A stretch of DNA of 64,000 nt from Symbiodinium natans (GCA_905221605.1 CAJNDS010002290.1:981501-1045500); one strand, 5' to 3'; shown: positions 1-9,275, counted from the stretch's first letter. Notes: generated by a model not told the origin, from the sequence alone. A program made the numbers and translations.

Positions 1-152
1 CGCCTCGAGATGCGTTTCGTGTGAGAGGGAGGGTCGTCAATCGTGCCCGGAAAACCTTTCCAAAACTCGAGGTTTAGCGCCTCGACACGCGTTTCGTGTG
101 AGAGGGTCCTCGATCGGGTTCCGAAAACGTACCAAAAATCGAGTTTTAGTAC
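1..152. repeat. Two-copy tandem repeat, unit about 77 bp
   Basis: Two diverged copies start at about 1 and 79. Both carry CGCCTCGA, GCGTTTCGTGTGAGAGGG, a TCRATCG core and an end reading TCGAGKTTTAG. The left copy may continue beyond the window. No coding frame is evident. Confidence 0.75.
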
Positions 153-162
153 TCGCACGTTC

Positions 163-254
163 GAAGTTTATTTTCTTTTTGATCCTTTTTTATTTATTTT
201 TTGATCCTGGGCTGCGTAATTTTTTTTGATCCTTTTTTGTTTTTTTTTTGATCC
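163..254 (+). promoter_or_regulatory. Oligo-T/GATCC repeats upstream of the DUF285 gene
   Basis: Four copies of an oligo-T run followed by GATCC (GATCC at 181, 203, 228 and 250; spacing 22-25 bp) lie 130-210 bp before the ATG at 388. Dinoflagellate promoters are reported to lack TATA boxes and to use TTTT-type motifs bound by a TBP-like factor. The repeats are seen; a promoter role is inferred from position. Confidence 0.4.
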
Positions 255-332
255 GGCAGCCGGGCCATTATGATGTCTGGCGACTGGTTGACAGCAGCAA
301 TGTCTTTTGTTGTTTACCTTCTCGGGCAAGCA

Positions 333-348
333 ATATTTTGGCTCGAAG
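333..348 (+). promoter_or_regulatory. Possible relict spliced leader (DinoSL)
   Basis: The stretch ATTTTGGCTCGAAG at 335-348 matches the last 13 bases of the conserved dinoflagellate spliced leader (ATTTTGGCTCAAG) apart from one inserted G. It follows an AG (GGGCAAG) and lies 40 bp before the start codon. Relict leaders mark genes re-inserted from trans-spliced mRNA, which would agree with the downstream gene having no intron. Confidence 0.4.
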
Positions 349-387
349 TCCTCAGCTGAAACTTGAAAGCCGCTAGCTAGCGAAGCC

Positions 388-1809
388 ATGATCTTCTACC
401 TCTTTGTGCTGCAGTTGCTTCCGGGCAGTTGCTTCCAGCCTTTCCAGGACGGAGCGGAGTTGAAGACCGTAGTGGGAGACTGGGTGGCTGGGACACCAGC
501 AGAAAAGCTTGCCATCGAAGGAGTGTATGGACCTATTGGTGAGTGGAATGTTTCCCAAGTGACTACCATGAATGCACTCTTCATGAATCTCGACTTCAAT
601 GAGAACATTGATTCGTGGGACGTTTCGAACGTGGAAGACATGGCTTTCATGTTTTGGGGCACACCCTTCAACCAGCCCCTAAATTCGTGGGATACGTCAG
701 CAGTGACAAACATGCTGGCGATGTTTTACCAGGCCACCAAATTCAATCAACCCATCGACTCATGGAGCGCATCGAGGGTGACCGACATGACGGCCATGTT
801 CTTGGAGGCGGCAGCCTTCAACCAACCCCTCGAGTCATGGAACACGTCTAGTGTGAGATCCATGCAATTCATGTTCCAAGGCGCCTCGGCTTTCAACCAG
901 CACCTCGACTCATTTGACACGTCAAGCGTGTCCACCATGAAGCGCATGTTCAATACAGCTGCAGCCTTCAACAAGCCCCTTGGTTCATGGGACACGTCGA
1001 GGGTGGTGGACATGGAAGGCATGTTCAGTGACGCTGCAGCCTTCAACCAGCCCCTGGACTCGTGGGACACGTCGAGGGTGACCTCCACGGCAAACATGTT
1101 CAATGGTGCCACAGCCTTCAACCAACGCCTGGACTCATGGGACACGTCAAGCGTGACCACCATGTTGCAGATGTTCAGAAACGCGGCGTCCTTCAACAAA
1201 CCCCTCAGTGCATGGGACACATCGAAGGTAACAGTGATGACCGCAATGTTCCAAGGCGCCACAGCTTTCAACAAGCCCCTTCGCACATGGGACACGTCGC
1301 AGGTGCGGGTCATGATTCGCATGTTCGACGGTGCCACGGCTTTCAACAAGCCCTTGGGTCGGTGGGACACAACAAGCGTTTCTGCCACGTCCTATATGTT
1401 TTTCGGCGCCACGGCTTTTAGCCGATGTCTCGCCTCATGGGACACTTCAAGTTTGAGAAACCAAGTCTTCATGTTTGTAGGCAGCGGATGCCCCGCTGAC
1501 GCCCCTGTCTTGGAGAATGGTTTGCTTGACTGTGGTTGCGACAAGCCGTGGTGTGAAGACTTGACTGCAGTGGATTACGCCTTGCTCAAGAAGAAGGGCA
1601 AGAAGGCTATGAAGAATTGCCTTTTGACATCTTTGATCCAGGACACTGAGTCTACTTCCGGCCTGCCCTGGGAACGTGCATCTGCCAAAGTACCTTGGCT
1701 GACAGTCTTTGTAGGCCTAGTAGTGGCCTTTGCGGTTGCATCCGCGGCTGCAGTTGCTTGGCGAAGCCACAGACGGCAGTTTCCACTCACATCGTATGAA
1801 GAGCTGTAA
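388..1809 (+). CDS. DUF285 (BspA-like leucine-rich repeat) type I membrane protein
   Basis: A 473-residue protein in one uninterrupted frame. Residues 1-17 (MIFYLFVLQLLPGSCFQ) form a signal peptide. About 13 tandem 25-26 residue repeats span roughly residues 50-372, with consensus FNxPLxSWDTSxVTxMxxMFxxAxA, the hallmark of the DUF285/BspA-like surface repeat family known from mycoplasmas, Firmicutes, trichomonads and many algae. A Cys-rich segment (CGCDKPWC, near residues 385-392) follows, then a hydrophobic helix at about 435-458 and a short basic tail RSHRRQFPLTSYEEL facing the cytosol. It is probably displayed at the cell surface; ligand and role are unknown. The ATG at 388 is chosen because it opens the signal peptide. 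The gene has no intron and no telomeric repeat, unlike everything downstream. Upstream lie an oligo-T leader and a spliced-leader-like relic. Bacterial contamination is unlikely given the eukaryotic setting and membrane anchor. Confidence 0.92.
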   Translation: MIFYLFVLQLLPGSCFQPFQDGAELKTVVGDWVAGTPAEKLAIEGVYGPIGEWNVSQVTTMNALFMNLDFNENIDSWDVSNVEDMAFMFWGTPFNQPLNSWDTSAVTNMLAMFYQATKFNQPIDSWSASRVTDMTAMFLEAAAFNQPLESWNTSSVRSMQFMFQGASAFNQHLDSFDTSSVSTMKRMFNTAAAFNKPLGSWDTSRVVDMEGMFSDAAAFNQPLDSWDTSRVTSTANMFNGATAFNQRLDSWDTSSVTTMLQMFRNAASFNKPLSAWDTSKVTVMTAMFQGATAFNKPLRTWDTSQVRVMIRMFDGATAFNKPLGRWDTTSVSATSYMFFGATAFSRCLASWDTSSLRNQVFMFVGSGCPADAPVLENGLLDCGCDKPWCEDLTAVDYALLKKKGKKAMKNCLLTSLIQDTESTSGLPWERASAKVPWLTVFVGLVVAFAVASAAAVAWRSHRRQFPLTSYEEL

Positions 1810-1988
1810 GACGCAGCTTCTCCCCCCTTTGCTCAGCTGGTGCGCAAAATATAGATGTGTCAAGAATTCTCTTTGGGAGGAGGTTGTTTTCCGGAAAGTC
1901 GTGCATTCGTCAAGATGCATGTTGGGCCCTTGGAGATGGTGGTTGTGGTGCGGGTAAGCGGTTTTAGAGCTTACCTTTGTCCCCAAAC

Positions 1989-2104
1989 CCATATGGGGGT
2001 TTCCGACAATTTAGGTACCCTTTTTGGGGGCTCCCTTTAAAAGGATTGTATGGCATTTTGGGGGTATACAAGGGGTACCCATATATTCGGAAATCCCCAT
2101 ATGG
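1989..2104. mobile_element. Family A inverted-repeat element, copy 1
   Basis: About 116 bp with near-perfect inverted ends, CCATATGGGGGTTTCCGA at the left and TCGGAAATCCCCATATGG at the right. The internal pattern of GGTACCC and GGGGGCTCCC recurs in family A copies at 6057, 10413, 15469, 25377, 37867, 47559 and 62609. No coding capacity, so MITE-like or introner-like. Confidence 0.7.
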
Positions 2105-2177
2105 TTTGGTGCTCTCAGGGCGGGCCTATCCTATGGCGGCTCAGGTTCGTTTCGGGTTTAGGTTTCAGGGCACATCA

Positions 2178-2283
2178 ACTACTAATTCCTTAAGAACCCC
2201 CAAAAAACAAAAAACTCTTCTTCCTTATGAAGGGTAATATGGGGATTATTATTTTTTTTGGGAGGTTCTTAAGCAAATAGTAG
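2178..2283. mobile_element. Family F inverted-repeat element, copy 1
   Basis: Ends are inverted: ACTACTAATTCCTTAAGAACC at the left (read in part) and GGTTCTTAAGCAAATAGTAGT at the right (read in part). The core CTTAAGAACCCCC...GGTTCTTAAG returns at 31496 and, as a half element, at 37066. Confidence 0.65.
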
Positions 2284-2369
2284 TCAAGGTCAATCTTCAA
2301 CCAGCGCTGGGCTCTGCTTTCTACCAGGCCGTGTCTGGACCTTCGTACCCGGTCTCTCAGGCTTAGGGG

Positions 2370-2606
2370 TTTAGGGTTGTCACACTACAGAACTCTGCCC
2401 CTGGATTTCTGAGCTTCAAAGTTTAGGGTTTGAGGTTTAGGGTTTAGGGCTGAAGTCGTGCGATAAGGTTTCTTGGCCTCTACAGCGGGGTGGGTTCGCA
2501 AGTAGTATGCTTGCTACTACCTAGGGTTTAGGGTTTAGGGTTTAGGGTTTAGGGTTTAGGGTTTAGGGTTTAGGGTTTAGGGTTTAGGGTTTAGGGTTAG
2601 GGTAGG
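2370..2606 (+). repeat. Interstitial telomeric array (TTTAGGG)n, first in the window
   Basis: Scattered TTTAGGG units from 2370 become a run of about 11 near-perfect heptamers at 2523-2604. This is the left boundary of the telomere-repeat-rich region. Confidence 0.95.
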
Positions 2607-2749
2607 CTGGAACATGTTCTCTGTACCCTTCGGACCGAGCCGAGTGAGACGACGGCGAGCTTAGGAGACCAAAAACCTTCCAATCAAATATTGACACCCT
2701 AAATTTGTGAATCAGGACTGGGGGTAGTGCTTTAAGCTGTTTGATGTAT

Positions 2750-2920
2750 TAGGGTTTAGGGTTTAGGGTTTAGGGTTTAGGGTTTAGGGTCTAGGGTCTA
2801 GGGTCTAGGGTTTAGGGTTTAGGGTTCAGGATCAGAGGGCTCGGGTATGTAGTATGGGTCCCTCCCAAGAGACATCTTCATTCCTCCAGTCTGATCAGAA
2901 CCCTAAACCCTAAACCCTGA
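2750..2920. repeat. Telomeric arrays in both orientations
   Basis: TTTAGGG units, some as CTAGGG, at 2750-2827 are followed 70 bp later by two CCCTAAA units at 2901-2918. Confidence 0.9.
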
Positions 2921-2992
2921 AATGGCATCTGTAAGCATGCACTTTCTGGCTTCTGGTTTGGAATGAGGGAATTTGGTACCTTACATCTCCTA

Positions 2993-3140
2993 TACTTGGA
3001 GGTTCAGGGTACTTCTCTTAGCCAATTATAACTGTACTTATAACTGTAGTTCTAAACATCTTAGGGCACTTAAGGGGCAGAAAAAGTGGGTTAGACGTAC
3101 AGGTATAAATGGTTAATAAGTACCATGAACCTCCAACTAG
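2993..3140. mobile_element. Family B inverted-repeat element, copy 1
   Basis: Left end TACTTGGAGGTTCAGGGTAC and right end GTACCATGAACCTCCAACTA are near-perfect inverted repeats. The interior has CCAATTATAACTGTACTTATA, matching copies at 5908, 17619 and 34102 (core shown is 20 bases or fewer in each copy). A lone right end also lies at about 3175-3212, after a CCCTAAA block. Confidence 0.75.
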
Positions 3141-3303
3141 CCCTAAACCCTAAACCCTGAACCCTGAACCCTAAACCATTTGTTAATATGTACCATGAAC
3201 CTCCAAGTGTTCCCCTTGAAGGGATTATACAGAGTACGAGAGCCCCGCGGGTTGAGAAGATCCTGCAGAGCCCGAGAGAAGATTTGCAATCTGACCACCA
3301 GGG

Positions 3304-3735
3304 TTTTTGGTTTAGGGTTTAGGGTTTAGGGTTTCGGGTTTAGGGTTAAAGTTTAGTGTTTGGGGTCCTTCCATCGATGTCCAGATCTTGAACAAGCTCC
3401 GGAACAAGTCCCGAGAAAAATATGGTCTGGGTCTCAGTGTGCACTGCATCGGTGGGTTTCTGGGCGGCGCGGCTTGGGGTTTAGAGTTTAGGGTTCAGGG
3501 TTTAGGGTCTAGGGTTTAGGGCTTAGGGCTTAGGGGTTGGTCTGAGGTTTGAGGCTCTACTCGGAGCGTTTGGGTGATTGAGTAAGACGTTCTTTCAAGC
3601 CCCCTCAAAAAACCAAGTCACGCCTTACGTTAGGGTTTAGGGTTTAGGGTTTAGGGTTTAGAGTTTAGGGTTTAGGGTTTAGGTTTAGGGTTTAGGGTTG
3701 AGGGTTGAGGGTTTAGGGTTTAGGGTTTAGGGTTT
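3304..3735 (+). repeat. Cluster of TTTAGGG arrays
   Basis: Arrays at 3304-3350, 3478-3535 and 3629-3735 with point variants such as TTTCGGG, TCTAGGG and TTGAGGG. The GC-rich spacers at 3360-3470 and 3540-3628 show no convincing exon. Confidence 0.9.
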
Positions 3736-4140
3736 TGGGGCACGTTCCATTCTGACCCTAAACTGCGTGTGTGCCAGCCCCGAACCCCACATGCCAAACG
3801 GTCCAGATTCGAGAAGTTGTTGAGGCTGGAGCATGCGTCTATAAAGGGTGACCAATTTGTGCGCTTCTTTTCCGTAGTAACGCAGCAAACTAACGCCGCA
3901 AGTGCGAGCCTACACCCTTAACCCACCTAAACTCGTAGTATAAGTTGACTCCTGATAGGTTCTTTCTGGCGCGCCTGAACAAAGCCTAAATCCTATAGCT
4001 ACAAGTCTGCACCCCAATCCCTAAAAAACCCTCAATCCAGGTCCGGACCCCACGCACTTGTACCCACTGCACGTGTCCGTCACCGGGTTCTTCGAGGCGG
4101 GTCAGTCAGAGGGGGAAACTCCGATTTCTTTGTGGGATGT

Positions 4141-4235
4141 AGGGTTTAGGTTTTTAAGCGCTCAGGTTCCTGATTTGGGGTTCCGGGTGAAGGTTTAGGG
4201 TTTAGGGTGTAGGGTTTAGGGTTTAGGGCTTAGGG
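4141..4235 (+). repeat. Degenerate TTTAGGG array
   Basis: Broken TTTAGGG units. The 400 bp before it (3740-4140) are unique sequence with no recognisable gene. Confidence 0.85.
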
Positions 4236-4382
4236 TAGAGAAATTGCCTTATAAGATCATGTCCGGAGTTTCGGGCGGAAGTTGTTTTGCGTGTGTTTTG
4301 GTTGGGAAGTTTCGATTTTTGCTTTTACCTGGCTGGTTCTTAGTAGGGAACGAGGGAATGAGGGCCCCAACGACGCCATTTG

Positions 4383-4505
4383 CGAATAATATAGGGGTCG
4401 AATAATTAATTACTAGTAGTATTTCCTTCTGGTCCCCTTATGTTTATACTGTAATAACCCCCAAAACCCTATTCTAATTATTAATGCCCCTGTATTACCC
4501 CGCTT
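4383..4505. mobile_element. Family G element, copy 1
   Basis: Shares CCTTCTGG(T/C)CCCTTA, GTAATAACCCC and AAAACCCTATTCTAATTA with 61838-61960, which lies in intron 3 of the ubiquitin/ankyrin gene. Ends are weakly inverted (TAATTAATTACTAG against CTAATTATTAATG). Confidence 0.6.
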
Positions 4506-4580
4506 TGACGTGTTACAGACGAGGGGGGGATTGAACATAGAGCGTTTTTAGTTTTTTGGGCCCTTGTGCGGTGTCCTAAA

Positions 4581-4691
4581 CTAGGACCGGGAGCAGGCCC
4601 TTTTTTACTTTTCTTAGGGCTGGGGTTCCCTTATAATCCCCTTAAACCAAAAAGGGTACCCTGTTTATTCCTAGGTTACTCCCGGGTCTAG
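4581..4691. mobile_element. Family E (AGGCCC subtype) inverted-repeat element
   Basis: Left end CTAGGACCGGGAGCAGGCCC and right end GGTTACTCCCGGGTCTAG are inverted, with AAAGGGTACCCT inside. Close relatives are at 6975-7087, 45674-45782 and 48412-48485. Confidence 0.7.
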
Positions 4692-4810
4692 TAAACCACA
4701 GGTATGGAAGATGTTGCAGTGGAGGACAGCATAAGGGCCGCTCATTTGCAGCAGCACTCGTGTGTGTGCCAAGTCTACCTCCGACAGCACCCTCAACCCC
4801 ATATCCTAAG

Positions 4811-4969
4811 CCCTACCTACACCCTAAACCCTAAACCCTAAACCCTAAACCCTAAACCCTCAACCCTCAACCCTCAACCCTTAACCCTTAACCCTTAACC
4901 CTTAACCCTTAACCCTTAACCCTTAACCCTTAACCCTTAACCCTTAACCCTTAACCCTAACCCTTACAA
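4811..4969 (-). repeat. CCCTAAA array changing to CCCTCAA and then CCCTTAA
   Basis: Roughly six CCCTAAA units, then three CCCTCAA, then about thirteen CCCTTAA. Each variant is locally uniform, as expected of replication slippage that homogenises neighbours. 4970-5500 is unique, with no clear gene. Confidence 0.95.
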
Positions 4970-5670
4970 AAGCAAACGTTCTTTTTGGAGGCGTGCGGAT
5001 CCCACCTTCGGCAACTGGTCACAGGCTCGTACTCTGTTTATGGGTTGGGATTGGGGGTTTGGCTCTATAGGGTGGTTCTCAGTTTAGACTGTATTTAGGG
5101 CTTTAGCGCTGCATTGATTCCTGGCAATCGAACCCCATAGCCAATAAAACTACTTCGTGCAGTGAGCTCGCGAATGGTCCTTATTCCCCTCATGTTTTGT
5201 AATACTATTCGAATATCGTTTTGCAATATTGTTGATTCGGAACTACTTTTTTGTTGCCATTCATTGCAGGAACTTTTTTAGGTTTACATGGGGATATATT
5301 AATTCAGCACAACTTCTCTCGTCTTTTTAATCAGAAAATACTATGGATGGTGTTTAGGTGCTCTTCATTCCGTTTCTGTTTATCTTAAGGGGGGGGGGTT
5401 ACAAAGTGCTGCTACCCTAAGAAAGCTAATTGCCGCACAGGAGCAGTTAGGTAGGATGGTAGCTTTTTCGGGATCTTGAGGGGGGCCTTGATTCCTAAGA
5501 CTTGTAACCCTAAACCCTAAACCCTATAACGATTGGTGATAGGGTTCTGGGCCCCGGAATCCTGGGCTCCAAAGTCTAACCTCTCGCAAAATCCCTGATC
5601 AAACCCTTAACTACCCTAAACCCTCATAAGCCCTAAACCCCCAAACCTTATCAACACTCCCCTATCTTTA

Positions 5671-5916
5671 GTGAGATTGTTAGACCGGATGACAGCTCAG
5701 AAACACACTGGAGCAGCAGCGATGGAGAATCTGCCTCATCCGGGGAGGGGGGCCCCAGAGGAGGCGGAGGAGGAGAGAGATGAGAACGATTACTGGGACT
5801 GGACACTGGACGGCCCACCAATCCTGCCGTTGATGCAAAACGACCAAGCAGTGCATGAAAGGGGGGACGGGGGCCAGGCTCAGTGGACGAATCATGCCCC
5901 GAGGCCCTACTTGAAG
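5671..5916 (+). CDS. Candidate exon, acidic segment
   Basis: An open + frame with good codon choice encodes MENLPHPGRGAPEEAEEERD followed by ENDYWDWTLDGPPI and a hydrophilic tail ending near PRPYLK. The right edge is where family B copy 3 starts (TACTTGAAGGTTC), so the donor may be the GT inside that element's end (AAG|GTTCAT). No known domain. The true left edge is unknown; several AG acceptors lie at 5670-5700. Confidence 0.4.
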
Positions 5917-6056
5917 GTTCATAGTACTTATTCGCCAATGATAACTGTACTTATAACTGCACTGATAACTCATTATATTAGGGCACTTATGGGGCTTATA
6001 AGTGGGTTATAAGTACAGTTATAATTGGTTAATAAGTACCCTGAACCTCCAAGTAG
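5908..6056. mobile_element. Family B inverted-repeat element, copy 3
   Basis: Left end TACTTGAAGGTTCATAGTAC, right end GTACCCTGAACCTCCAAGTA, with an interior of ATAACTGTACTTATAAC and AAGTACAGTTATAATTGG. It abuts a candidate exon at the left and family A copy 2 at the right. Confidence 0.75.
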
Positions 6057-6150
6057 TATGGGGGTTTCTAAATCGAGGGGTACCGTATTGGGGTCCTTAC
6101 TGTTTGGAAGAGGTTCGTATTGTTTATTCGGGCATCCATAGTGGGAGTCT
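6057..6150. mobile_element. Family A element, copy 2
   Basis: Starts TATGGGGGTTTCTAAATCGA and contains GGGGTACCGTATTGGGGTCC, as in other family A copies. The right end is eroded. It is nested directly after family B copy 3. Confidence 0.55.
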
Positions 6151-6180
6151 TGTCTTCTTGGAGTCCTCCCCCCCTTACAG

Positions 6181-6370
6181 GTAGGGTTTAGGGTTTAGGG
6201 TTTAGGGTTGTTTAGGGTTTCTTGGGGTATCTGTAGGTTCCAAGGATCAATGGCGTGCCCGAACTGTAAACCCTCCACCCTAAGCCTTGGACCCAAGCCC
6301 TAAACCTAAGCCCTAAACCCTAATCCCTAAACCCTAAACCCCAAACCCTAAACCCCAAACCCTAAACCCC
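6181..6370. repeat. TTTAGGG array followed by CCCTAAA/CCCCAAA array
   Basis: G-strand units at 6181-6222, then C-strand units at 6295-6369 that end at the acceptor side of the next candidate exon. Confidence 0.9.
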
Positions 6371-6382
6371 ACGGGCGGCAAG

Positions 6383-6472
6383 GCATGACGGAGCTCCTGC
6401 AACAGGAGCTGGCTGGCGACAACGCCATTGAAGTCCGGGAGGCCACATCAGACCTTGCTGACCTTACTGTTG
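6383..6472 (+). CDS. Candidate exon, helical segment
   Basis: Bounded by AAG|G on the left and G|GTTAG on the right. It encodes MTELLQQELAGDNAIEVREA and TSDLADLTVG in a frame with GC-ending codons. Two bases precede the first full codon and one base remains at the end. The neighbouring arrays are CCCTAAA upstream and TTTAGGG downstream. Product unknown; likely part of a larger protein whose other exons are not identified. Confidence 0.45.
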
Positions 6473-6484
6473 GTTAGTAGGGAA

Positions 6485-6780
6485 TGAGGTAGGGTTTAGG
6501 GTTTAGGGTTTAGGGTTTATGGTTCAGGGTTTAGGGTCAAGCCTATGCCCTAGAAACCCTGAACCGCTTCGAAGGGTGTAGGAAGTGTATGTGTGGTCTT
6601 GTCTTGCAGCTTAGATGCCCCCAAACAAGTGGCCGTACTGTCCAGCAACCATACGTGGGCCTTTAAAAGTACCTGGACGACAATTTTCCTAAACCTAAAT
6701 TTTACACCTAAACCCTGATCGCTAAGCCCTAAACCCTAAACCCTAAACCTCCGAAACCCTAAACCCTAAACCTGTAACTT
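6485..6780. repeat. TTTAGGG then CCCTAAA arrays
   Basis: G-strand units at 6488-6540 and C-strand units at 6715-6775, separated by 170 bp of unique sequence. Confidence 0.9.
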
Positions 6781-6884
6781 GGGGATGTAGACGAATACTC
6801 ATGGGTAGGGCTTTAGCTTGGGCAAGGTTCAGGGCCGGGAATCTACTCTCTTGACATGGTCAAGTATATGTGAAATATTTAGCA

Positions 6885-7087
6885 CCCAAAGTAGGCCCTT
6901 AGTCCCTTGCTTTCAAGGTTTGTATAGGTTCTCTTATGAACGCCTTTAAACCAAAACGGGTACCCTTTTAAATTCTAGGACCCAGAGCAGGCCCTTATTG
7001 CCTTTGTTTAACGGTTTATGTTCTCTTATAAATGCCTTTAAACCAAAGCGGGTACCCTTTTGTTCCCAGGTTACTCTTGGGGTCTAG
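6885..7087. mobile_element. Two family E (AGGCCC subtype) elements in tandem
   Basis: A partial copy (6885-6974; AGTAGGCCCTTAG...AAACCAAAACGGGTACCCTT) is followed directly by a full copy (6975-7087; CTAGGACCCAGAGCAGGCCC to GGTTACTCTTGGGGTCTAG). The two are near-duplicates. Confidence 0.7.
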
Positions 7088-7121
7088 AATACAGGGGTCT
7101 GAAGTATGGGCCCTTGGGCGT

Positions 7122-7640
7122 TTATAGGGTATATACGGCATAGAAAACAGAAGGGCGAAGGGCCCTTGTAACTACCCTCAGAGTTTTGGGCATAGGGTCG
7201 GCAGCCCTAAACAAAGCACTGTATTGCGAAGCGAACCTGGCTAGGGTTTTGGGGCGCAGGTTGTCTGCACGCCCACCGGCTATGTCTTGCTGGGCGCTGA
7301 GCCAGCTTTTTGGGGACCCAGGGAACCGCACAATTGGGCTCACAGAACCTGCTGCTACTACGTCTGGCTCGGGGGTCGCTGGTGAACCCATTTTGTTAAG
7401 TCTTGAAGGACACTCGTAGTGAGTTGTTTGGGCCACAAAGACCGTGGTTTCCAACAACATCCAAAGGTGGTTGTTGGACGACTTTGAACCTCGTAAGTGG
7501 AAAGTTGTTGTGCTCAGGGTTTGCACCTGAAACATGCTCACGAAACCTTGAAGCCTTAATAACTGTGAAGCTGAAAAGCACGTCTAGCATGCCTTATATA
7601 CAAATCGTACGAGAGGCCAAAGCCATGATGTGTTCTGTTT
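7122..7640. other. Unique block with unresolved coding potential on both strands
   Basis: A 139-codon open frame on the minus strand (7541-7122) faces an open + frame over 7186-7419 (containing PPAMSCWALSQLFGDPGNRT). Neither resembles a family I know, and neither is bounded by obvious splice sites. The block is free of telomeric repeats. Because all other coding evidence is on the + strand, the + frame is slightly preferred. Confidence 0.3.
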
Positions 7641-8175
7641 AGGGTGTAGGGTTTGGGGTTCAGGGTTTAGGGTTTAGGCCCCAACCCCAAAAAATCCCAC
7701 ACCTCCCAAGCCCCACGGTAGTGTAGGTAAGAACAGCCCTAAACCCTAAACCCTAAACCTTAAACCCTAAACCCTAAACCCTAAACCCTAAACCCAAGGT
7801 ACGACGTGCACGCCCCAGCCATCAGCAGATTTTCCCAGAGACTCCAGTCCTGGCCGTGGGCTCGGATGTATCCGAGAGTTCGTAAGGGAGGGGGGGTTTT
7901 AGGGTTTAGGGTTTAGGTTTAGGGTTTAAGACGGTTGGAGAGTTCTTAAGGGAGGGGGGGTTCAGGTAGTTAGGTACCTAGGGAACCTTAGGCAAACTTA
8001 GAGAGCCCTAGAGAGTAGTAGGGGTATTCGGGAACCTTGGGTTACCCTAAACCCTAAACCCTTAAACCCTAAACCCTAAACCCTAAACGCTATAGGTTGT
8101 GCTCAGGGCAAGGGGTTCGTGCTTCGGAGTCCTTGGGATGTGTGGGGTTTGGGATGGTTTGGGGTTTAGGGTTTA
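7640..8175. repeat. Alternating telomeric arrays
   Basis: TTTAGGG at 7640-7675, 7897-7930 and 8160-8176; CCCTAAA at 7736-7795 and 8042-8090. The GC-rich island 7797-7880 between opposed arrays could be an exon in two frames and cannot be assigned. Confidence 0.9.
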
Positions 8176-8265
8176 TAGGGTGTAGGAAAAAAGTGCAAGG
8201 TCAAGGGCCAAGTTTTAATGCCTTTTGTCGGTGGTCGACTGGGACGGCTGCTGGCTCTGCGGCTG

Positions 8266-8627
8266 ATGCAGCGGCCCTCCAAGAGCTCGTCGCCAGGCGA
8301 GCAAGAACGGAAGGCGGACAGTTGTCCGCTGCACTGCGCAACCAGCAGGATGCGTCGAAGATCTCCGAATCGGAGGTGTCGCGGCGCAGAGCCATTCTCC
8401 ACCCACCCCGTACTCACATTTTCGGCGATGCTCGATCCACCAGCGGCAAGGCTGCGCGTAATGGCCCTTTTTTGAATCCTGCGGCCTGTCAAACGCTACA
8501 TCATCAGCCAGCAGTGCGCTTCAGCGCCGTCACCACAAGCAAGGGGGCCCCAAGTCGTCAGCGCCGTGGTGGCAGCGGCGGATGCAGCAGGCCCGGAAGC
8601 GGTCGTGGCTCCAAGAAGTGCGCATGA
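8266..8627 (+). CDS. Candidate C-terminal exon, basic low-complexity tail
   Basis: An open + frame with GC-ending codons encodes AAALQELVARRARTEGGQLS, a helical segment, then a Ser/Arg-rich stretch and a basic tail ending RQRRGGSGGCSRPGSGRGSK before KCA and a TGA stop at 8625-8627. The frame is open from 8097, but before about 8200 it runs through telomeric repeats, so the exon probably starts at an AG near 8265. The product is unknown; the basic Gly/Ser/Arg tail could bind nucleic acid. Confidence 0.5.
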
Positions 8628-8686
8628 TAGCTCCAAACGCCTCAAGGGCGTGCAGAAGTACAAAACTCGCTGAGCCCTGGTCGAGA

Positions 8687-8762
8687 CACACACAGATACT
8701 CACACACTCACACTCTCACACACTCTCACACACACACTCTCTCTCTCTCTCTCTCTCTCTAG
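8687..8762. repeat. CA/CT microsatellite
   Basis: CACACA and CACTCTCA units pass into a (CT)n run, immediately after the preceding candidate stop codon. Confidence 0.95.
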
Positions 8763-8785
8763 GCTTACCCTCGTTCCTAACAACC

Positions 8786-9185
8786 CCCAAAACCCTAAAC
8801 CCTAAACCCTAAACCCTAAGCCCTAAACCCTAAACCCTAAACCCTAAACCCTAAACCCTAGACCCACAAACAAGACCCCAAGCCGAAAGCCCTCAGACTT
8901 TCCATGCCGCCAGGGCGCAGCAGGAGCTGGGGCTGTGCATTCGGCCCAAGGCCAGTCAACAGACATGGTCTGGGTTTAGGTTATAACTCCTAAACCCTAA
9001 ACCCTAAACCCTAAACCCTAAACCCCAAACCCTAAACCCCAAACCCTAAACCCTAAATCTCAAGCCTAGGTTGGACCTTGGGAGATCACAGCCAAGTTTC
9101 TCTATGGGTTGAAGAGGATCTTGCTTTCGGTTTGTGAGAGCTTTTGGGTTTAGGGTTTAGGGTTTAGGGTTTAGGGTTTAGGGGA
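8786..9185. repeat. Cluster of CCCTAAA arrays, then a TTTAGGG array
   Basis: C-strand arrays at 8790-8866 and 8992-9058; G-strand array at 9147-9183. The island 8880-8970 between the two C-strand arrays may hold a short exon (HAARAQQELGLCIRPKASQQ), unconfirmed. Confidence 0.9.
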
Positions 9186-9275
9186 AGTTTGAAGGCCCAG
9201 ACTCCTACTTGCAGCTTCAGGGTGCTTGTAACCCCAATTATATCTATAGGTTTAAGGTTTGATTTTTACAGTAAA

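Noticed and set aside
747-1388. Minus-strand 213-codon frame opposite the DUF285 gene
   Set aside because: Shadow of the + strand repeats; the + frame has signal peptide, repeat logic and membrane anchor.
388-1809. Bacterial (mycoplasma-type) contamination
   Set aside because: DUF285 repeats are common in algae and protists; the signal peptide, C-terminal anchor and linked eukaryotic repeats argue for nuclear DNA.
2370-2606. A true chromosome end
   Set aside because: Arrays are short, in both orientations and embedded between unique sequences for 61 kb, so they are interstitial.
2370-4970. CRISPR-like array
   Set aside because: Repeat units are 7-9 bp tandem heptamers without regular unique spacers; the context is eukaryotic.
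7122-7541. Minus-strand 139-codon protein as a firm gene
   Set aside because: The opposite strand is equally open, no domain is seen, and no other minus-strand gene is supported; kept only as an unresolved block.
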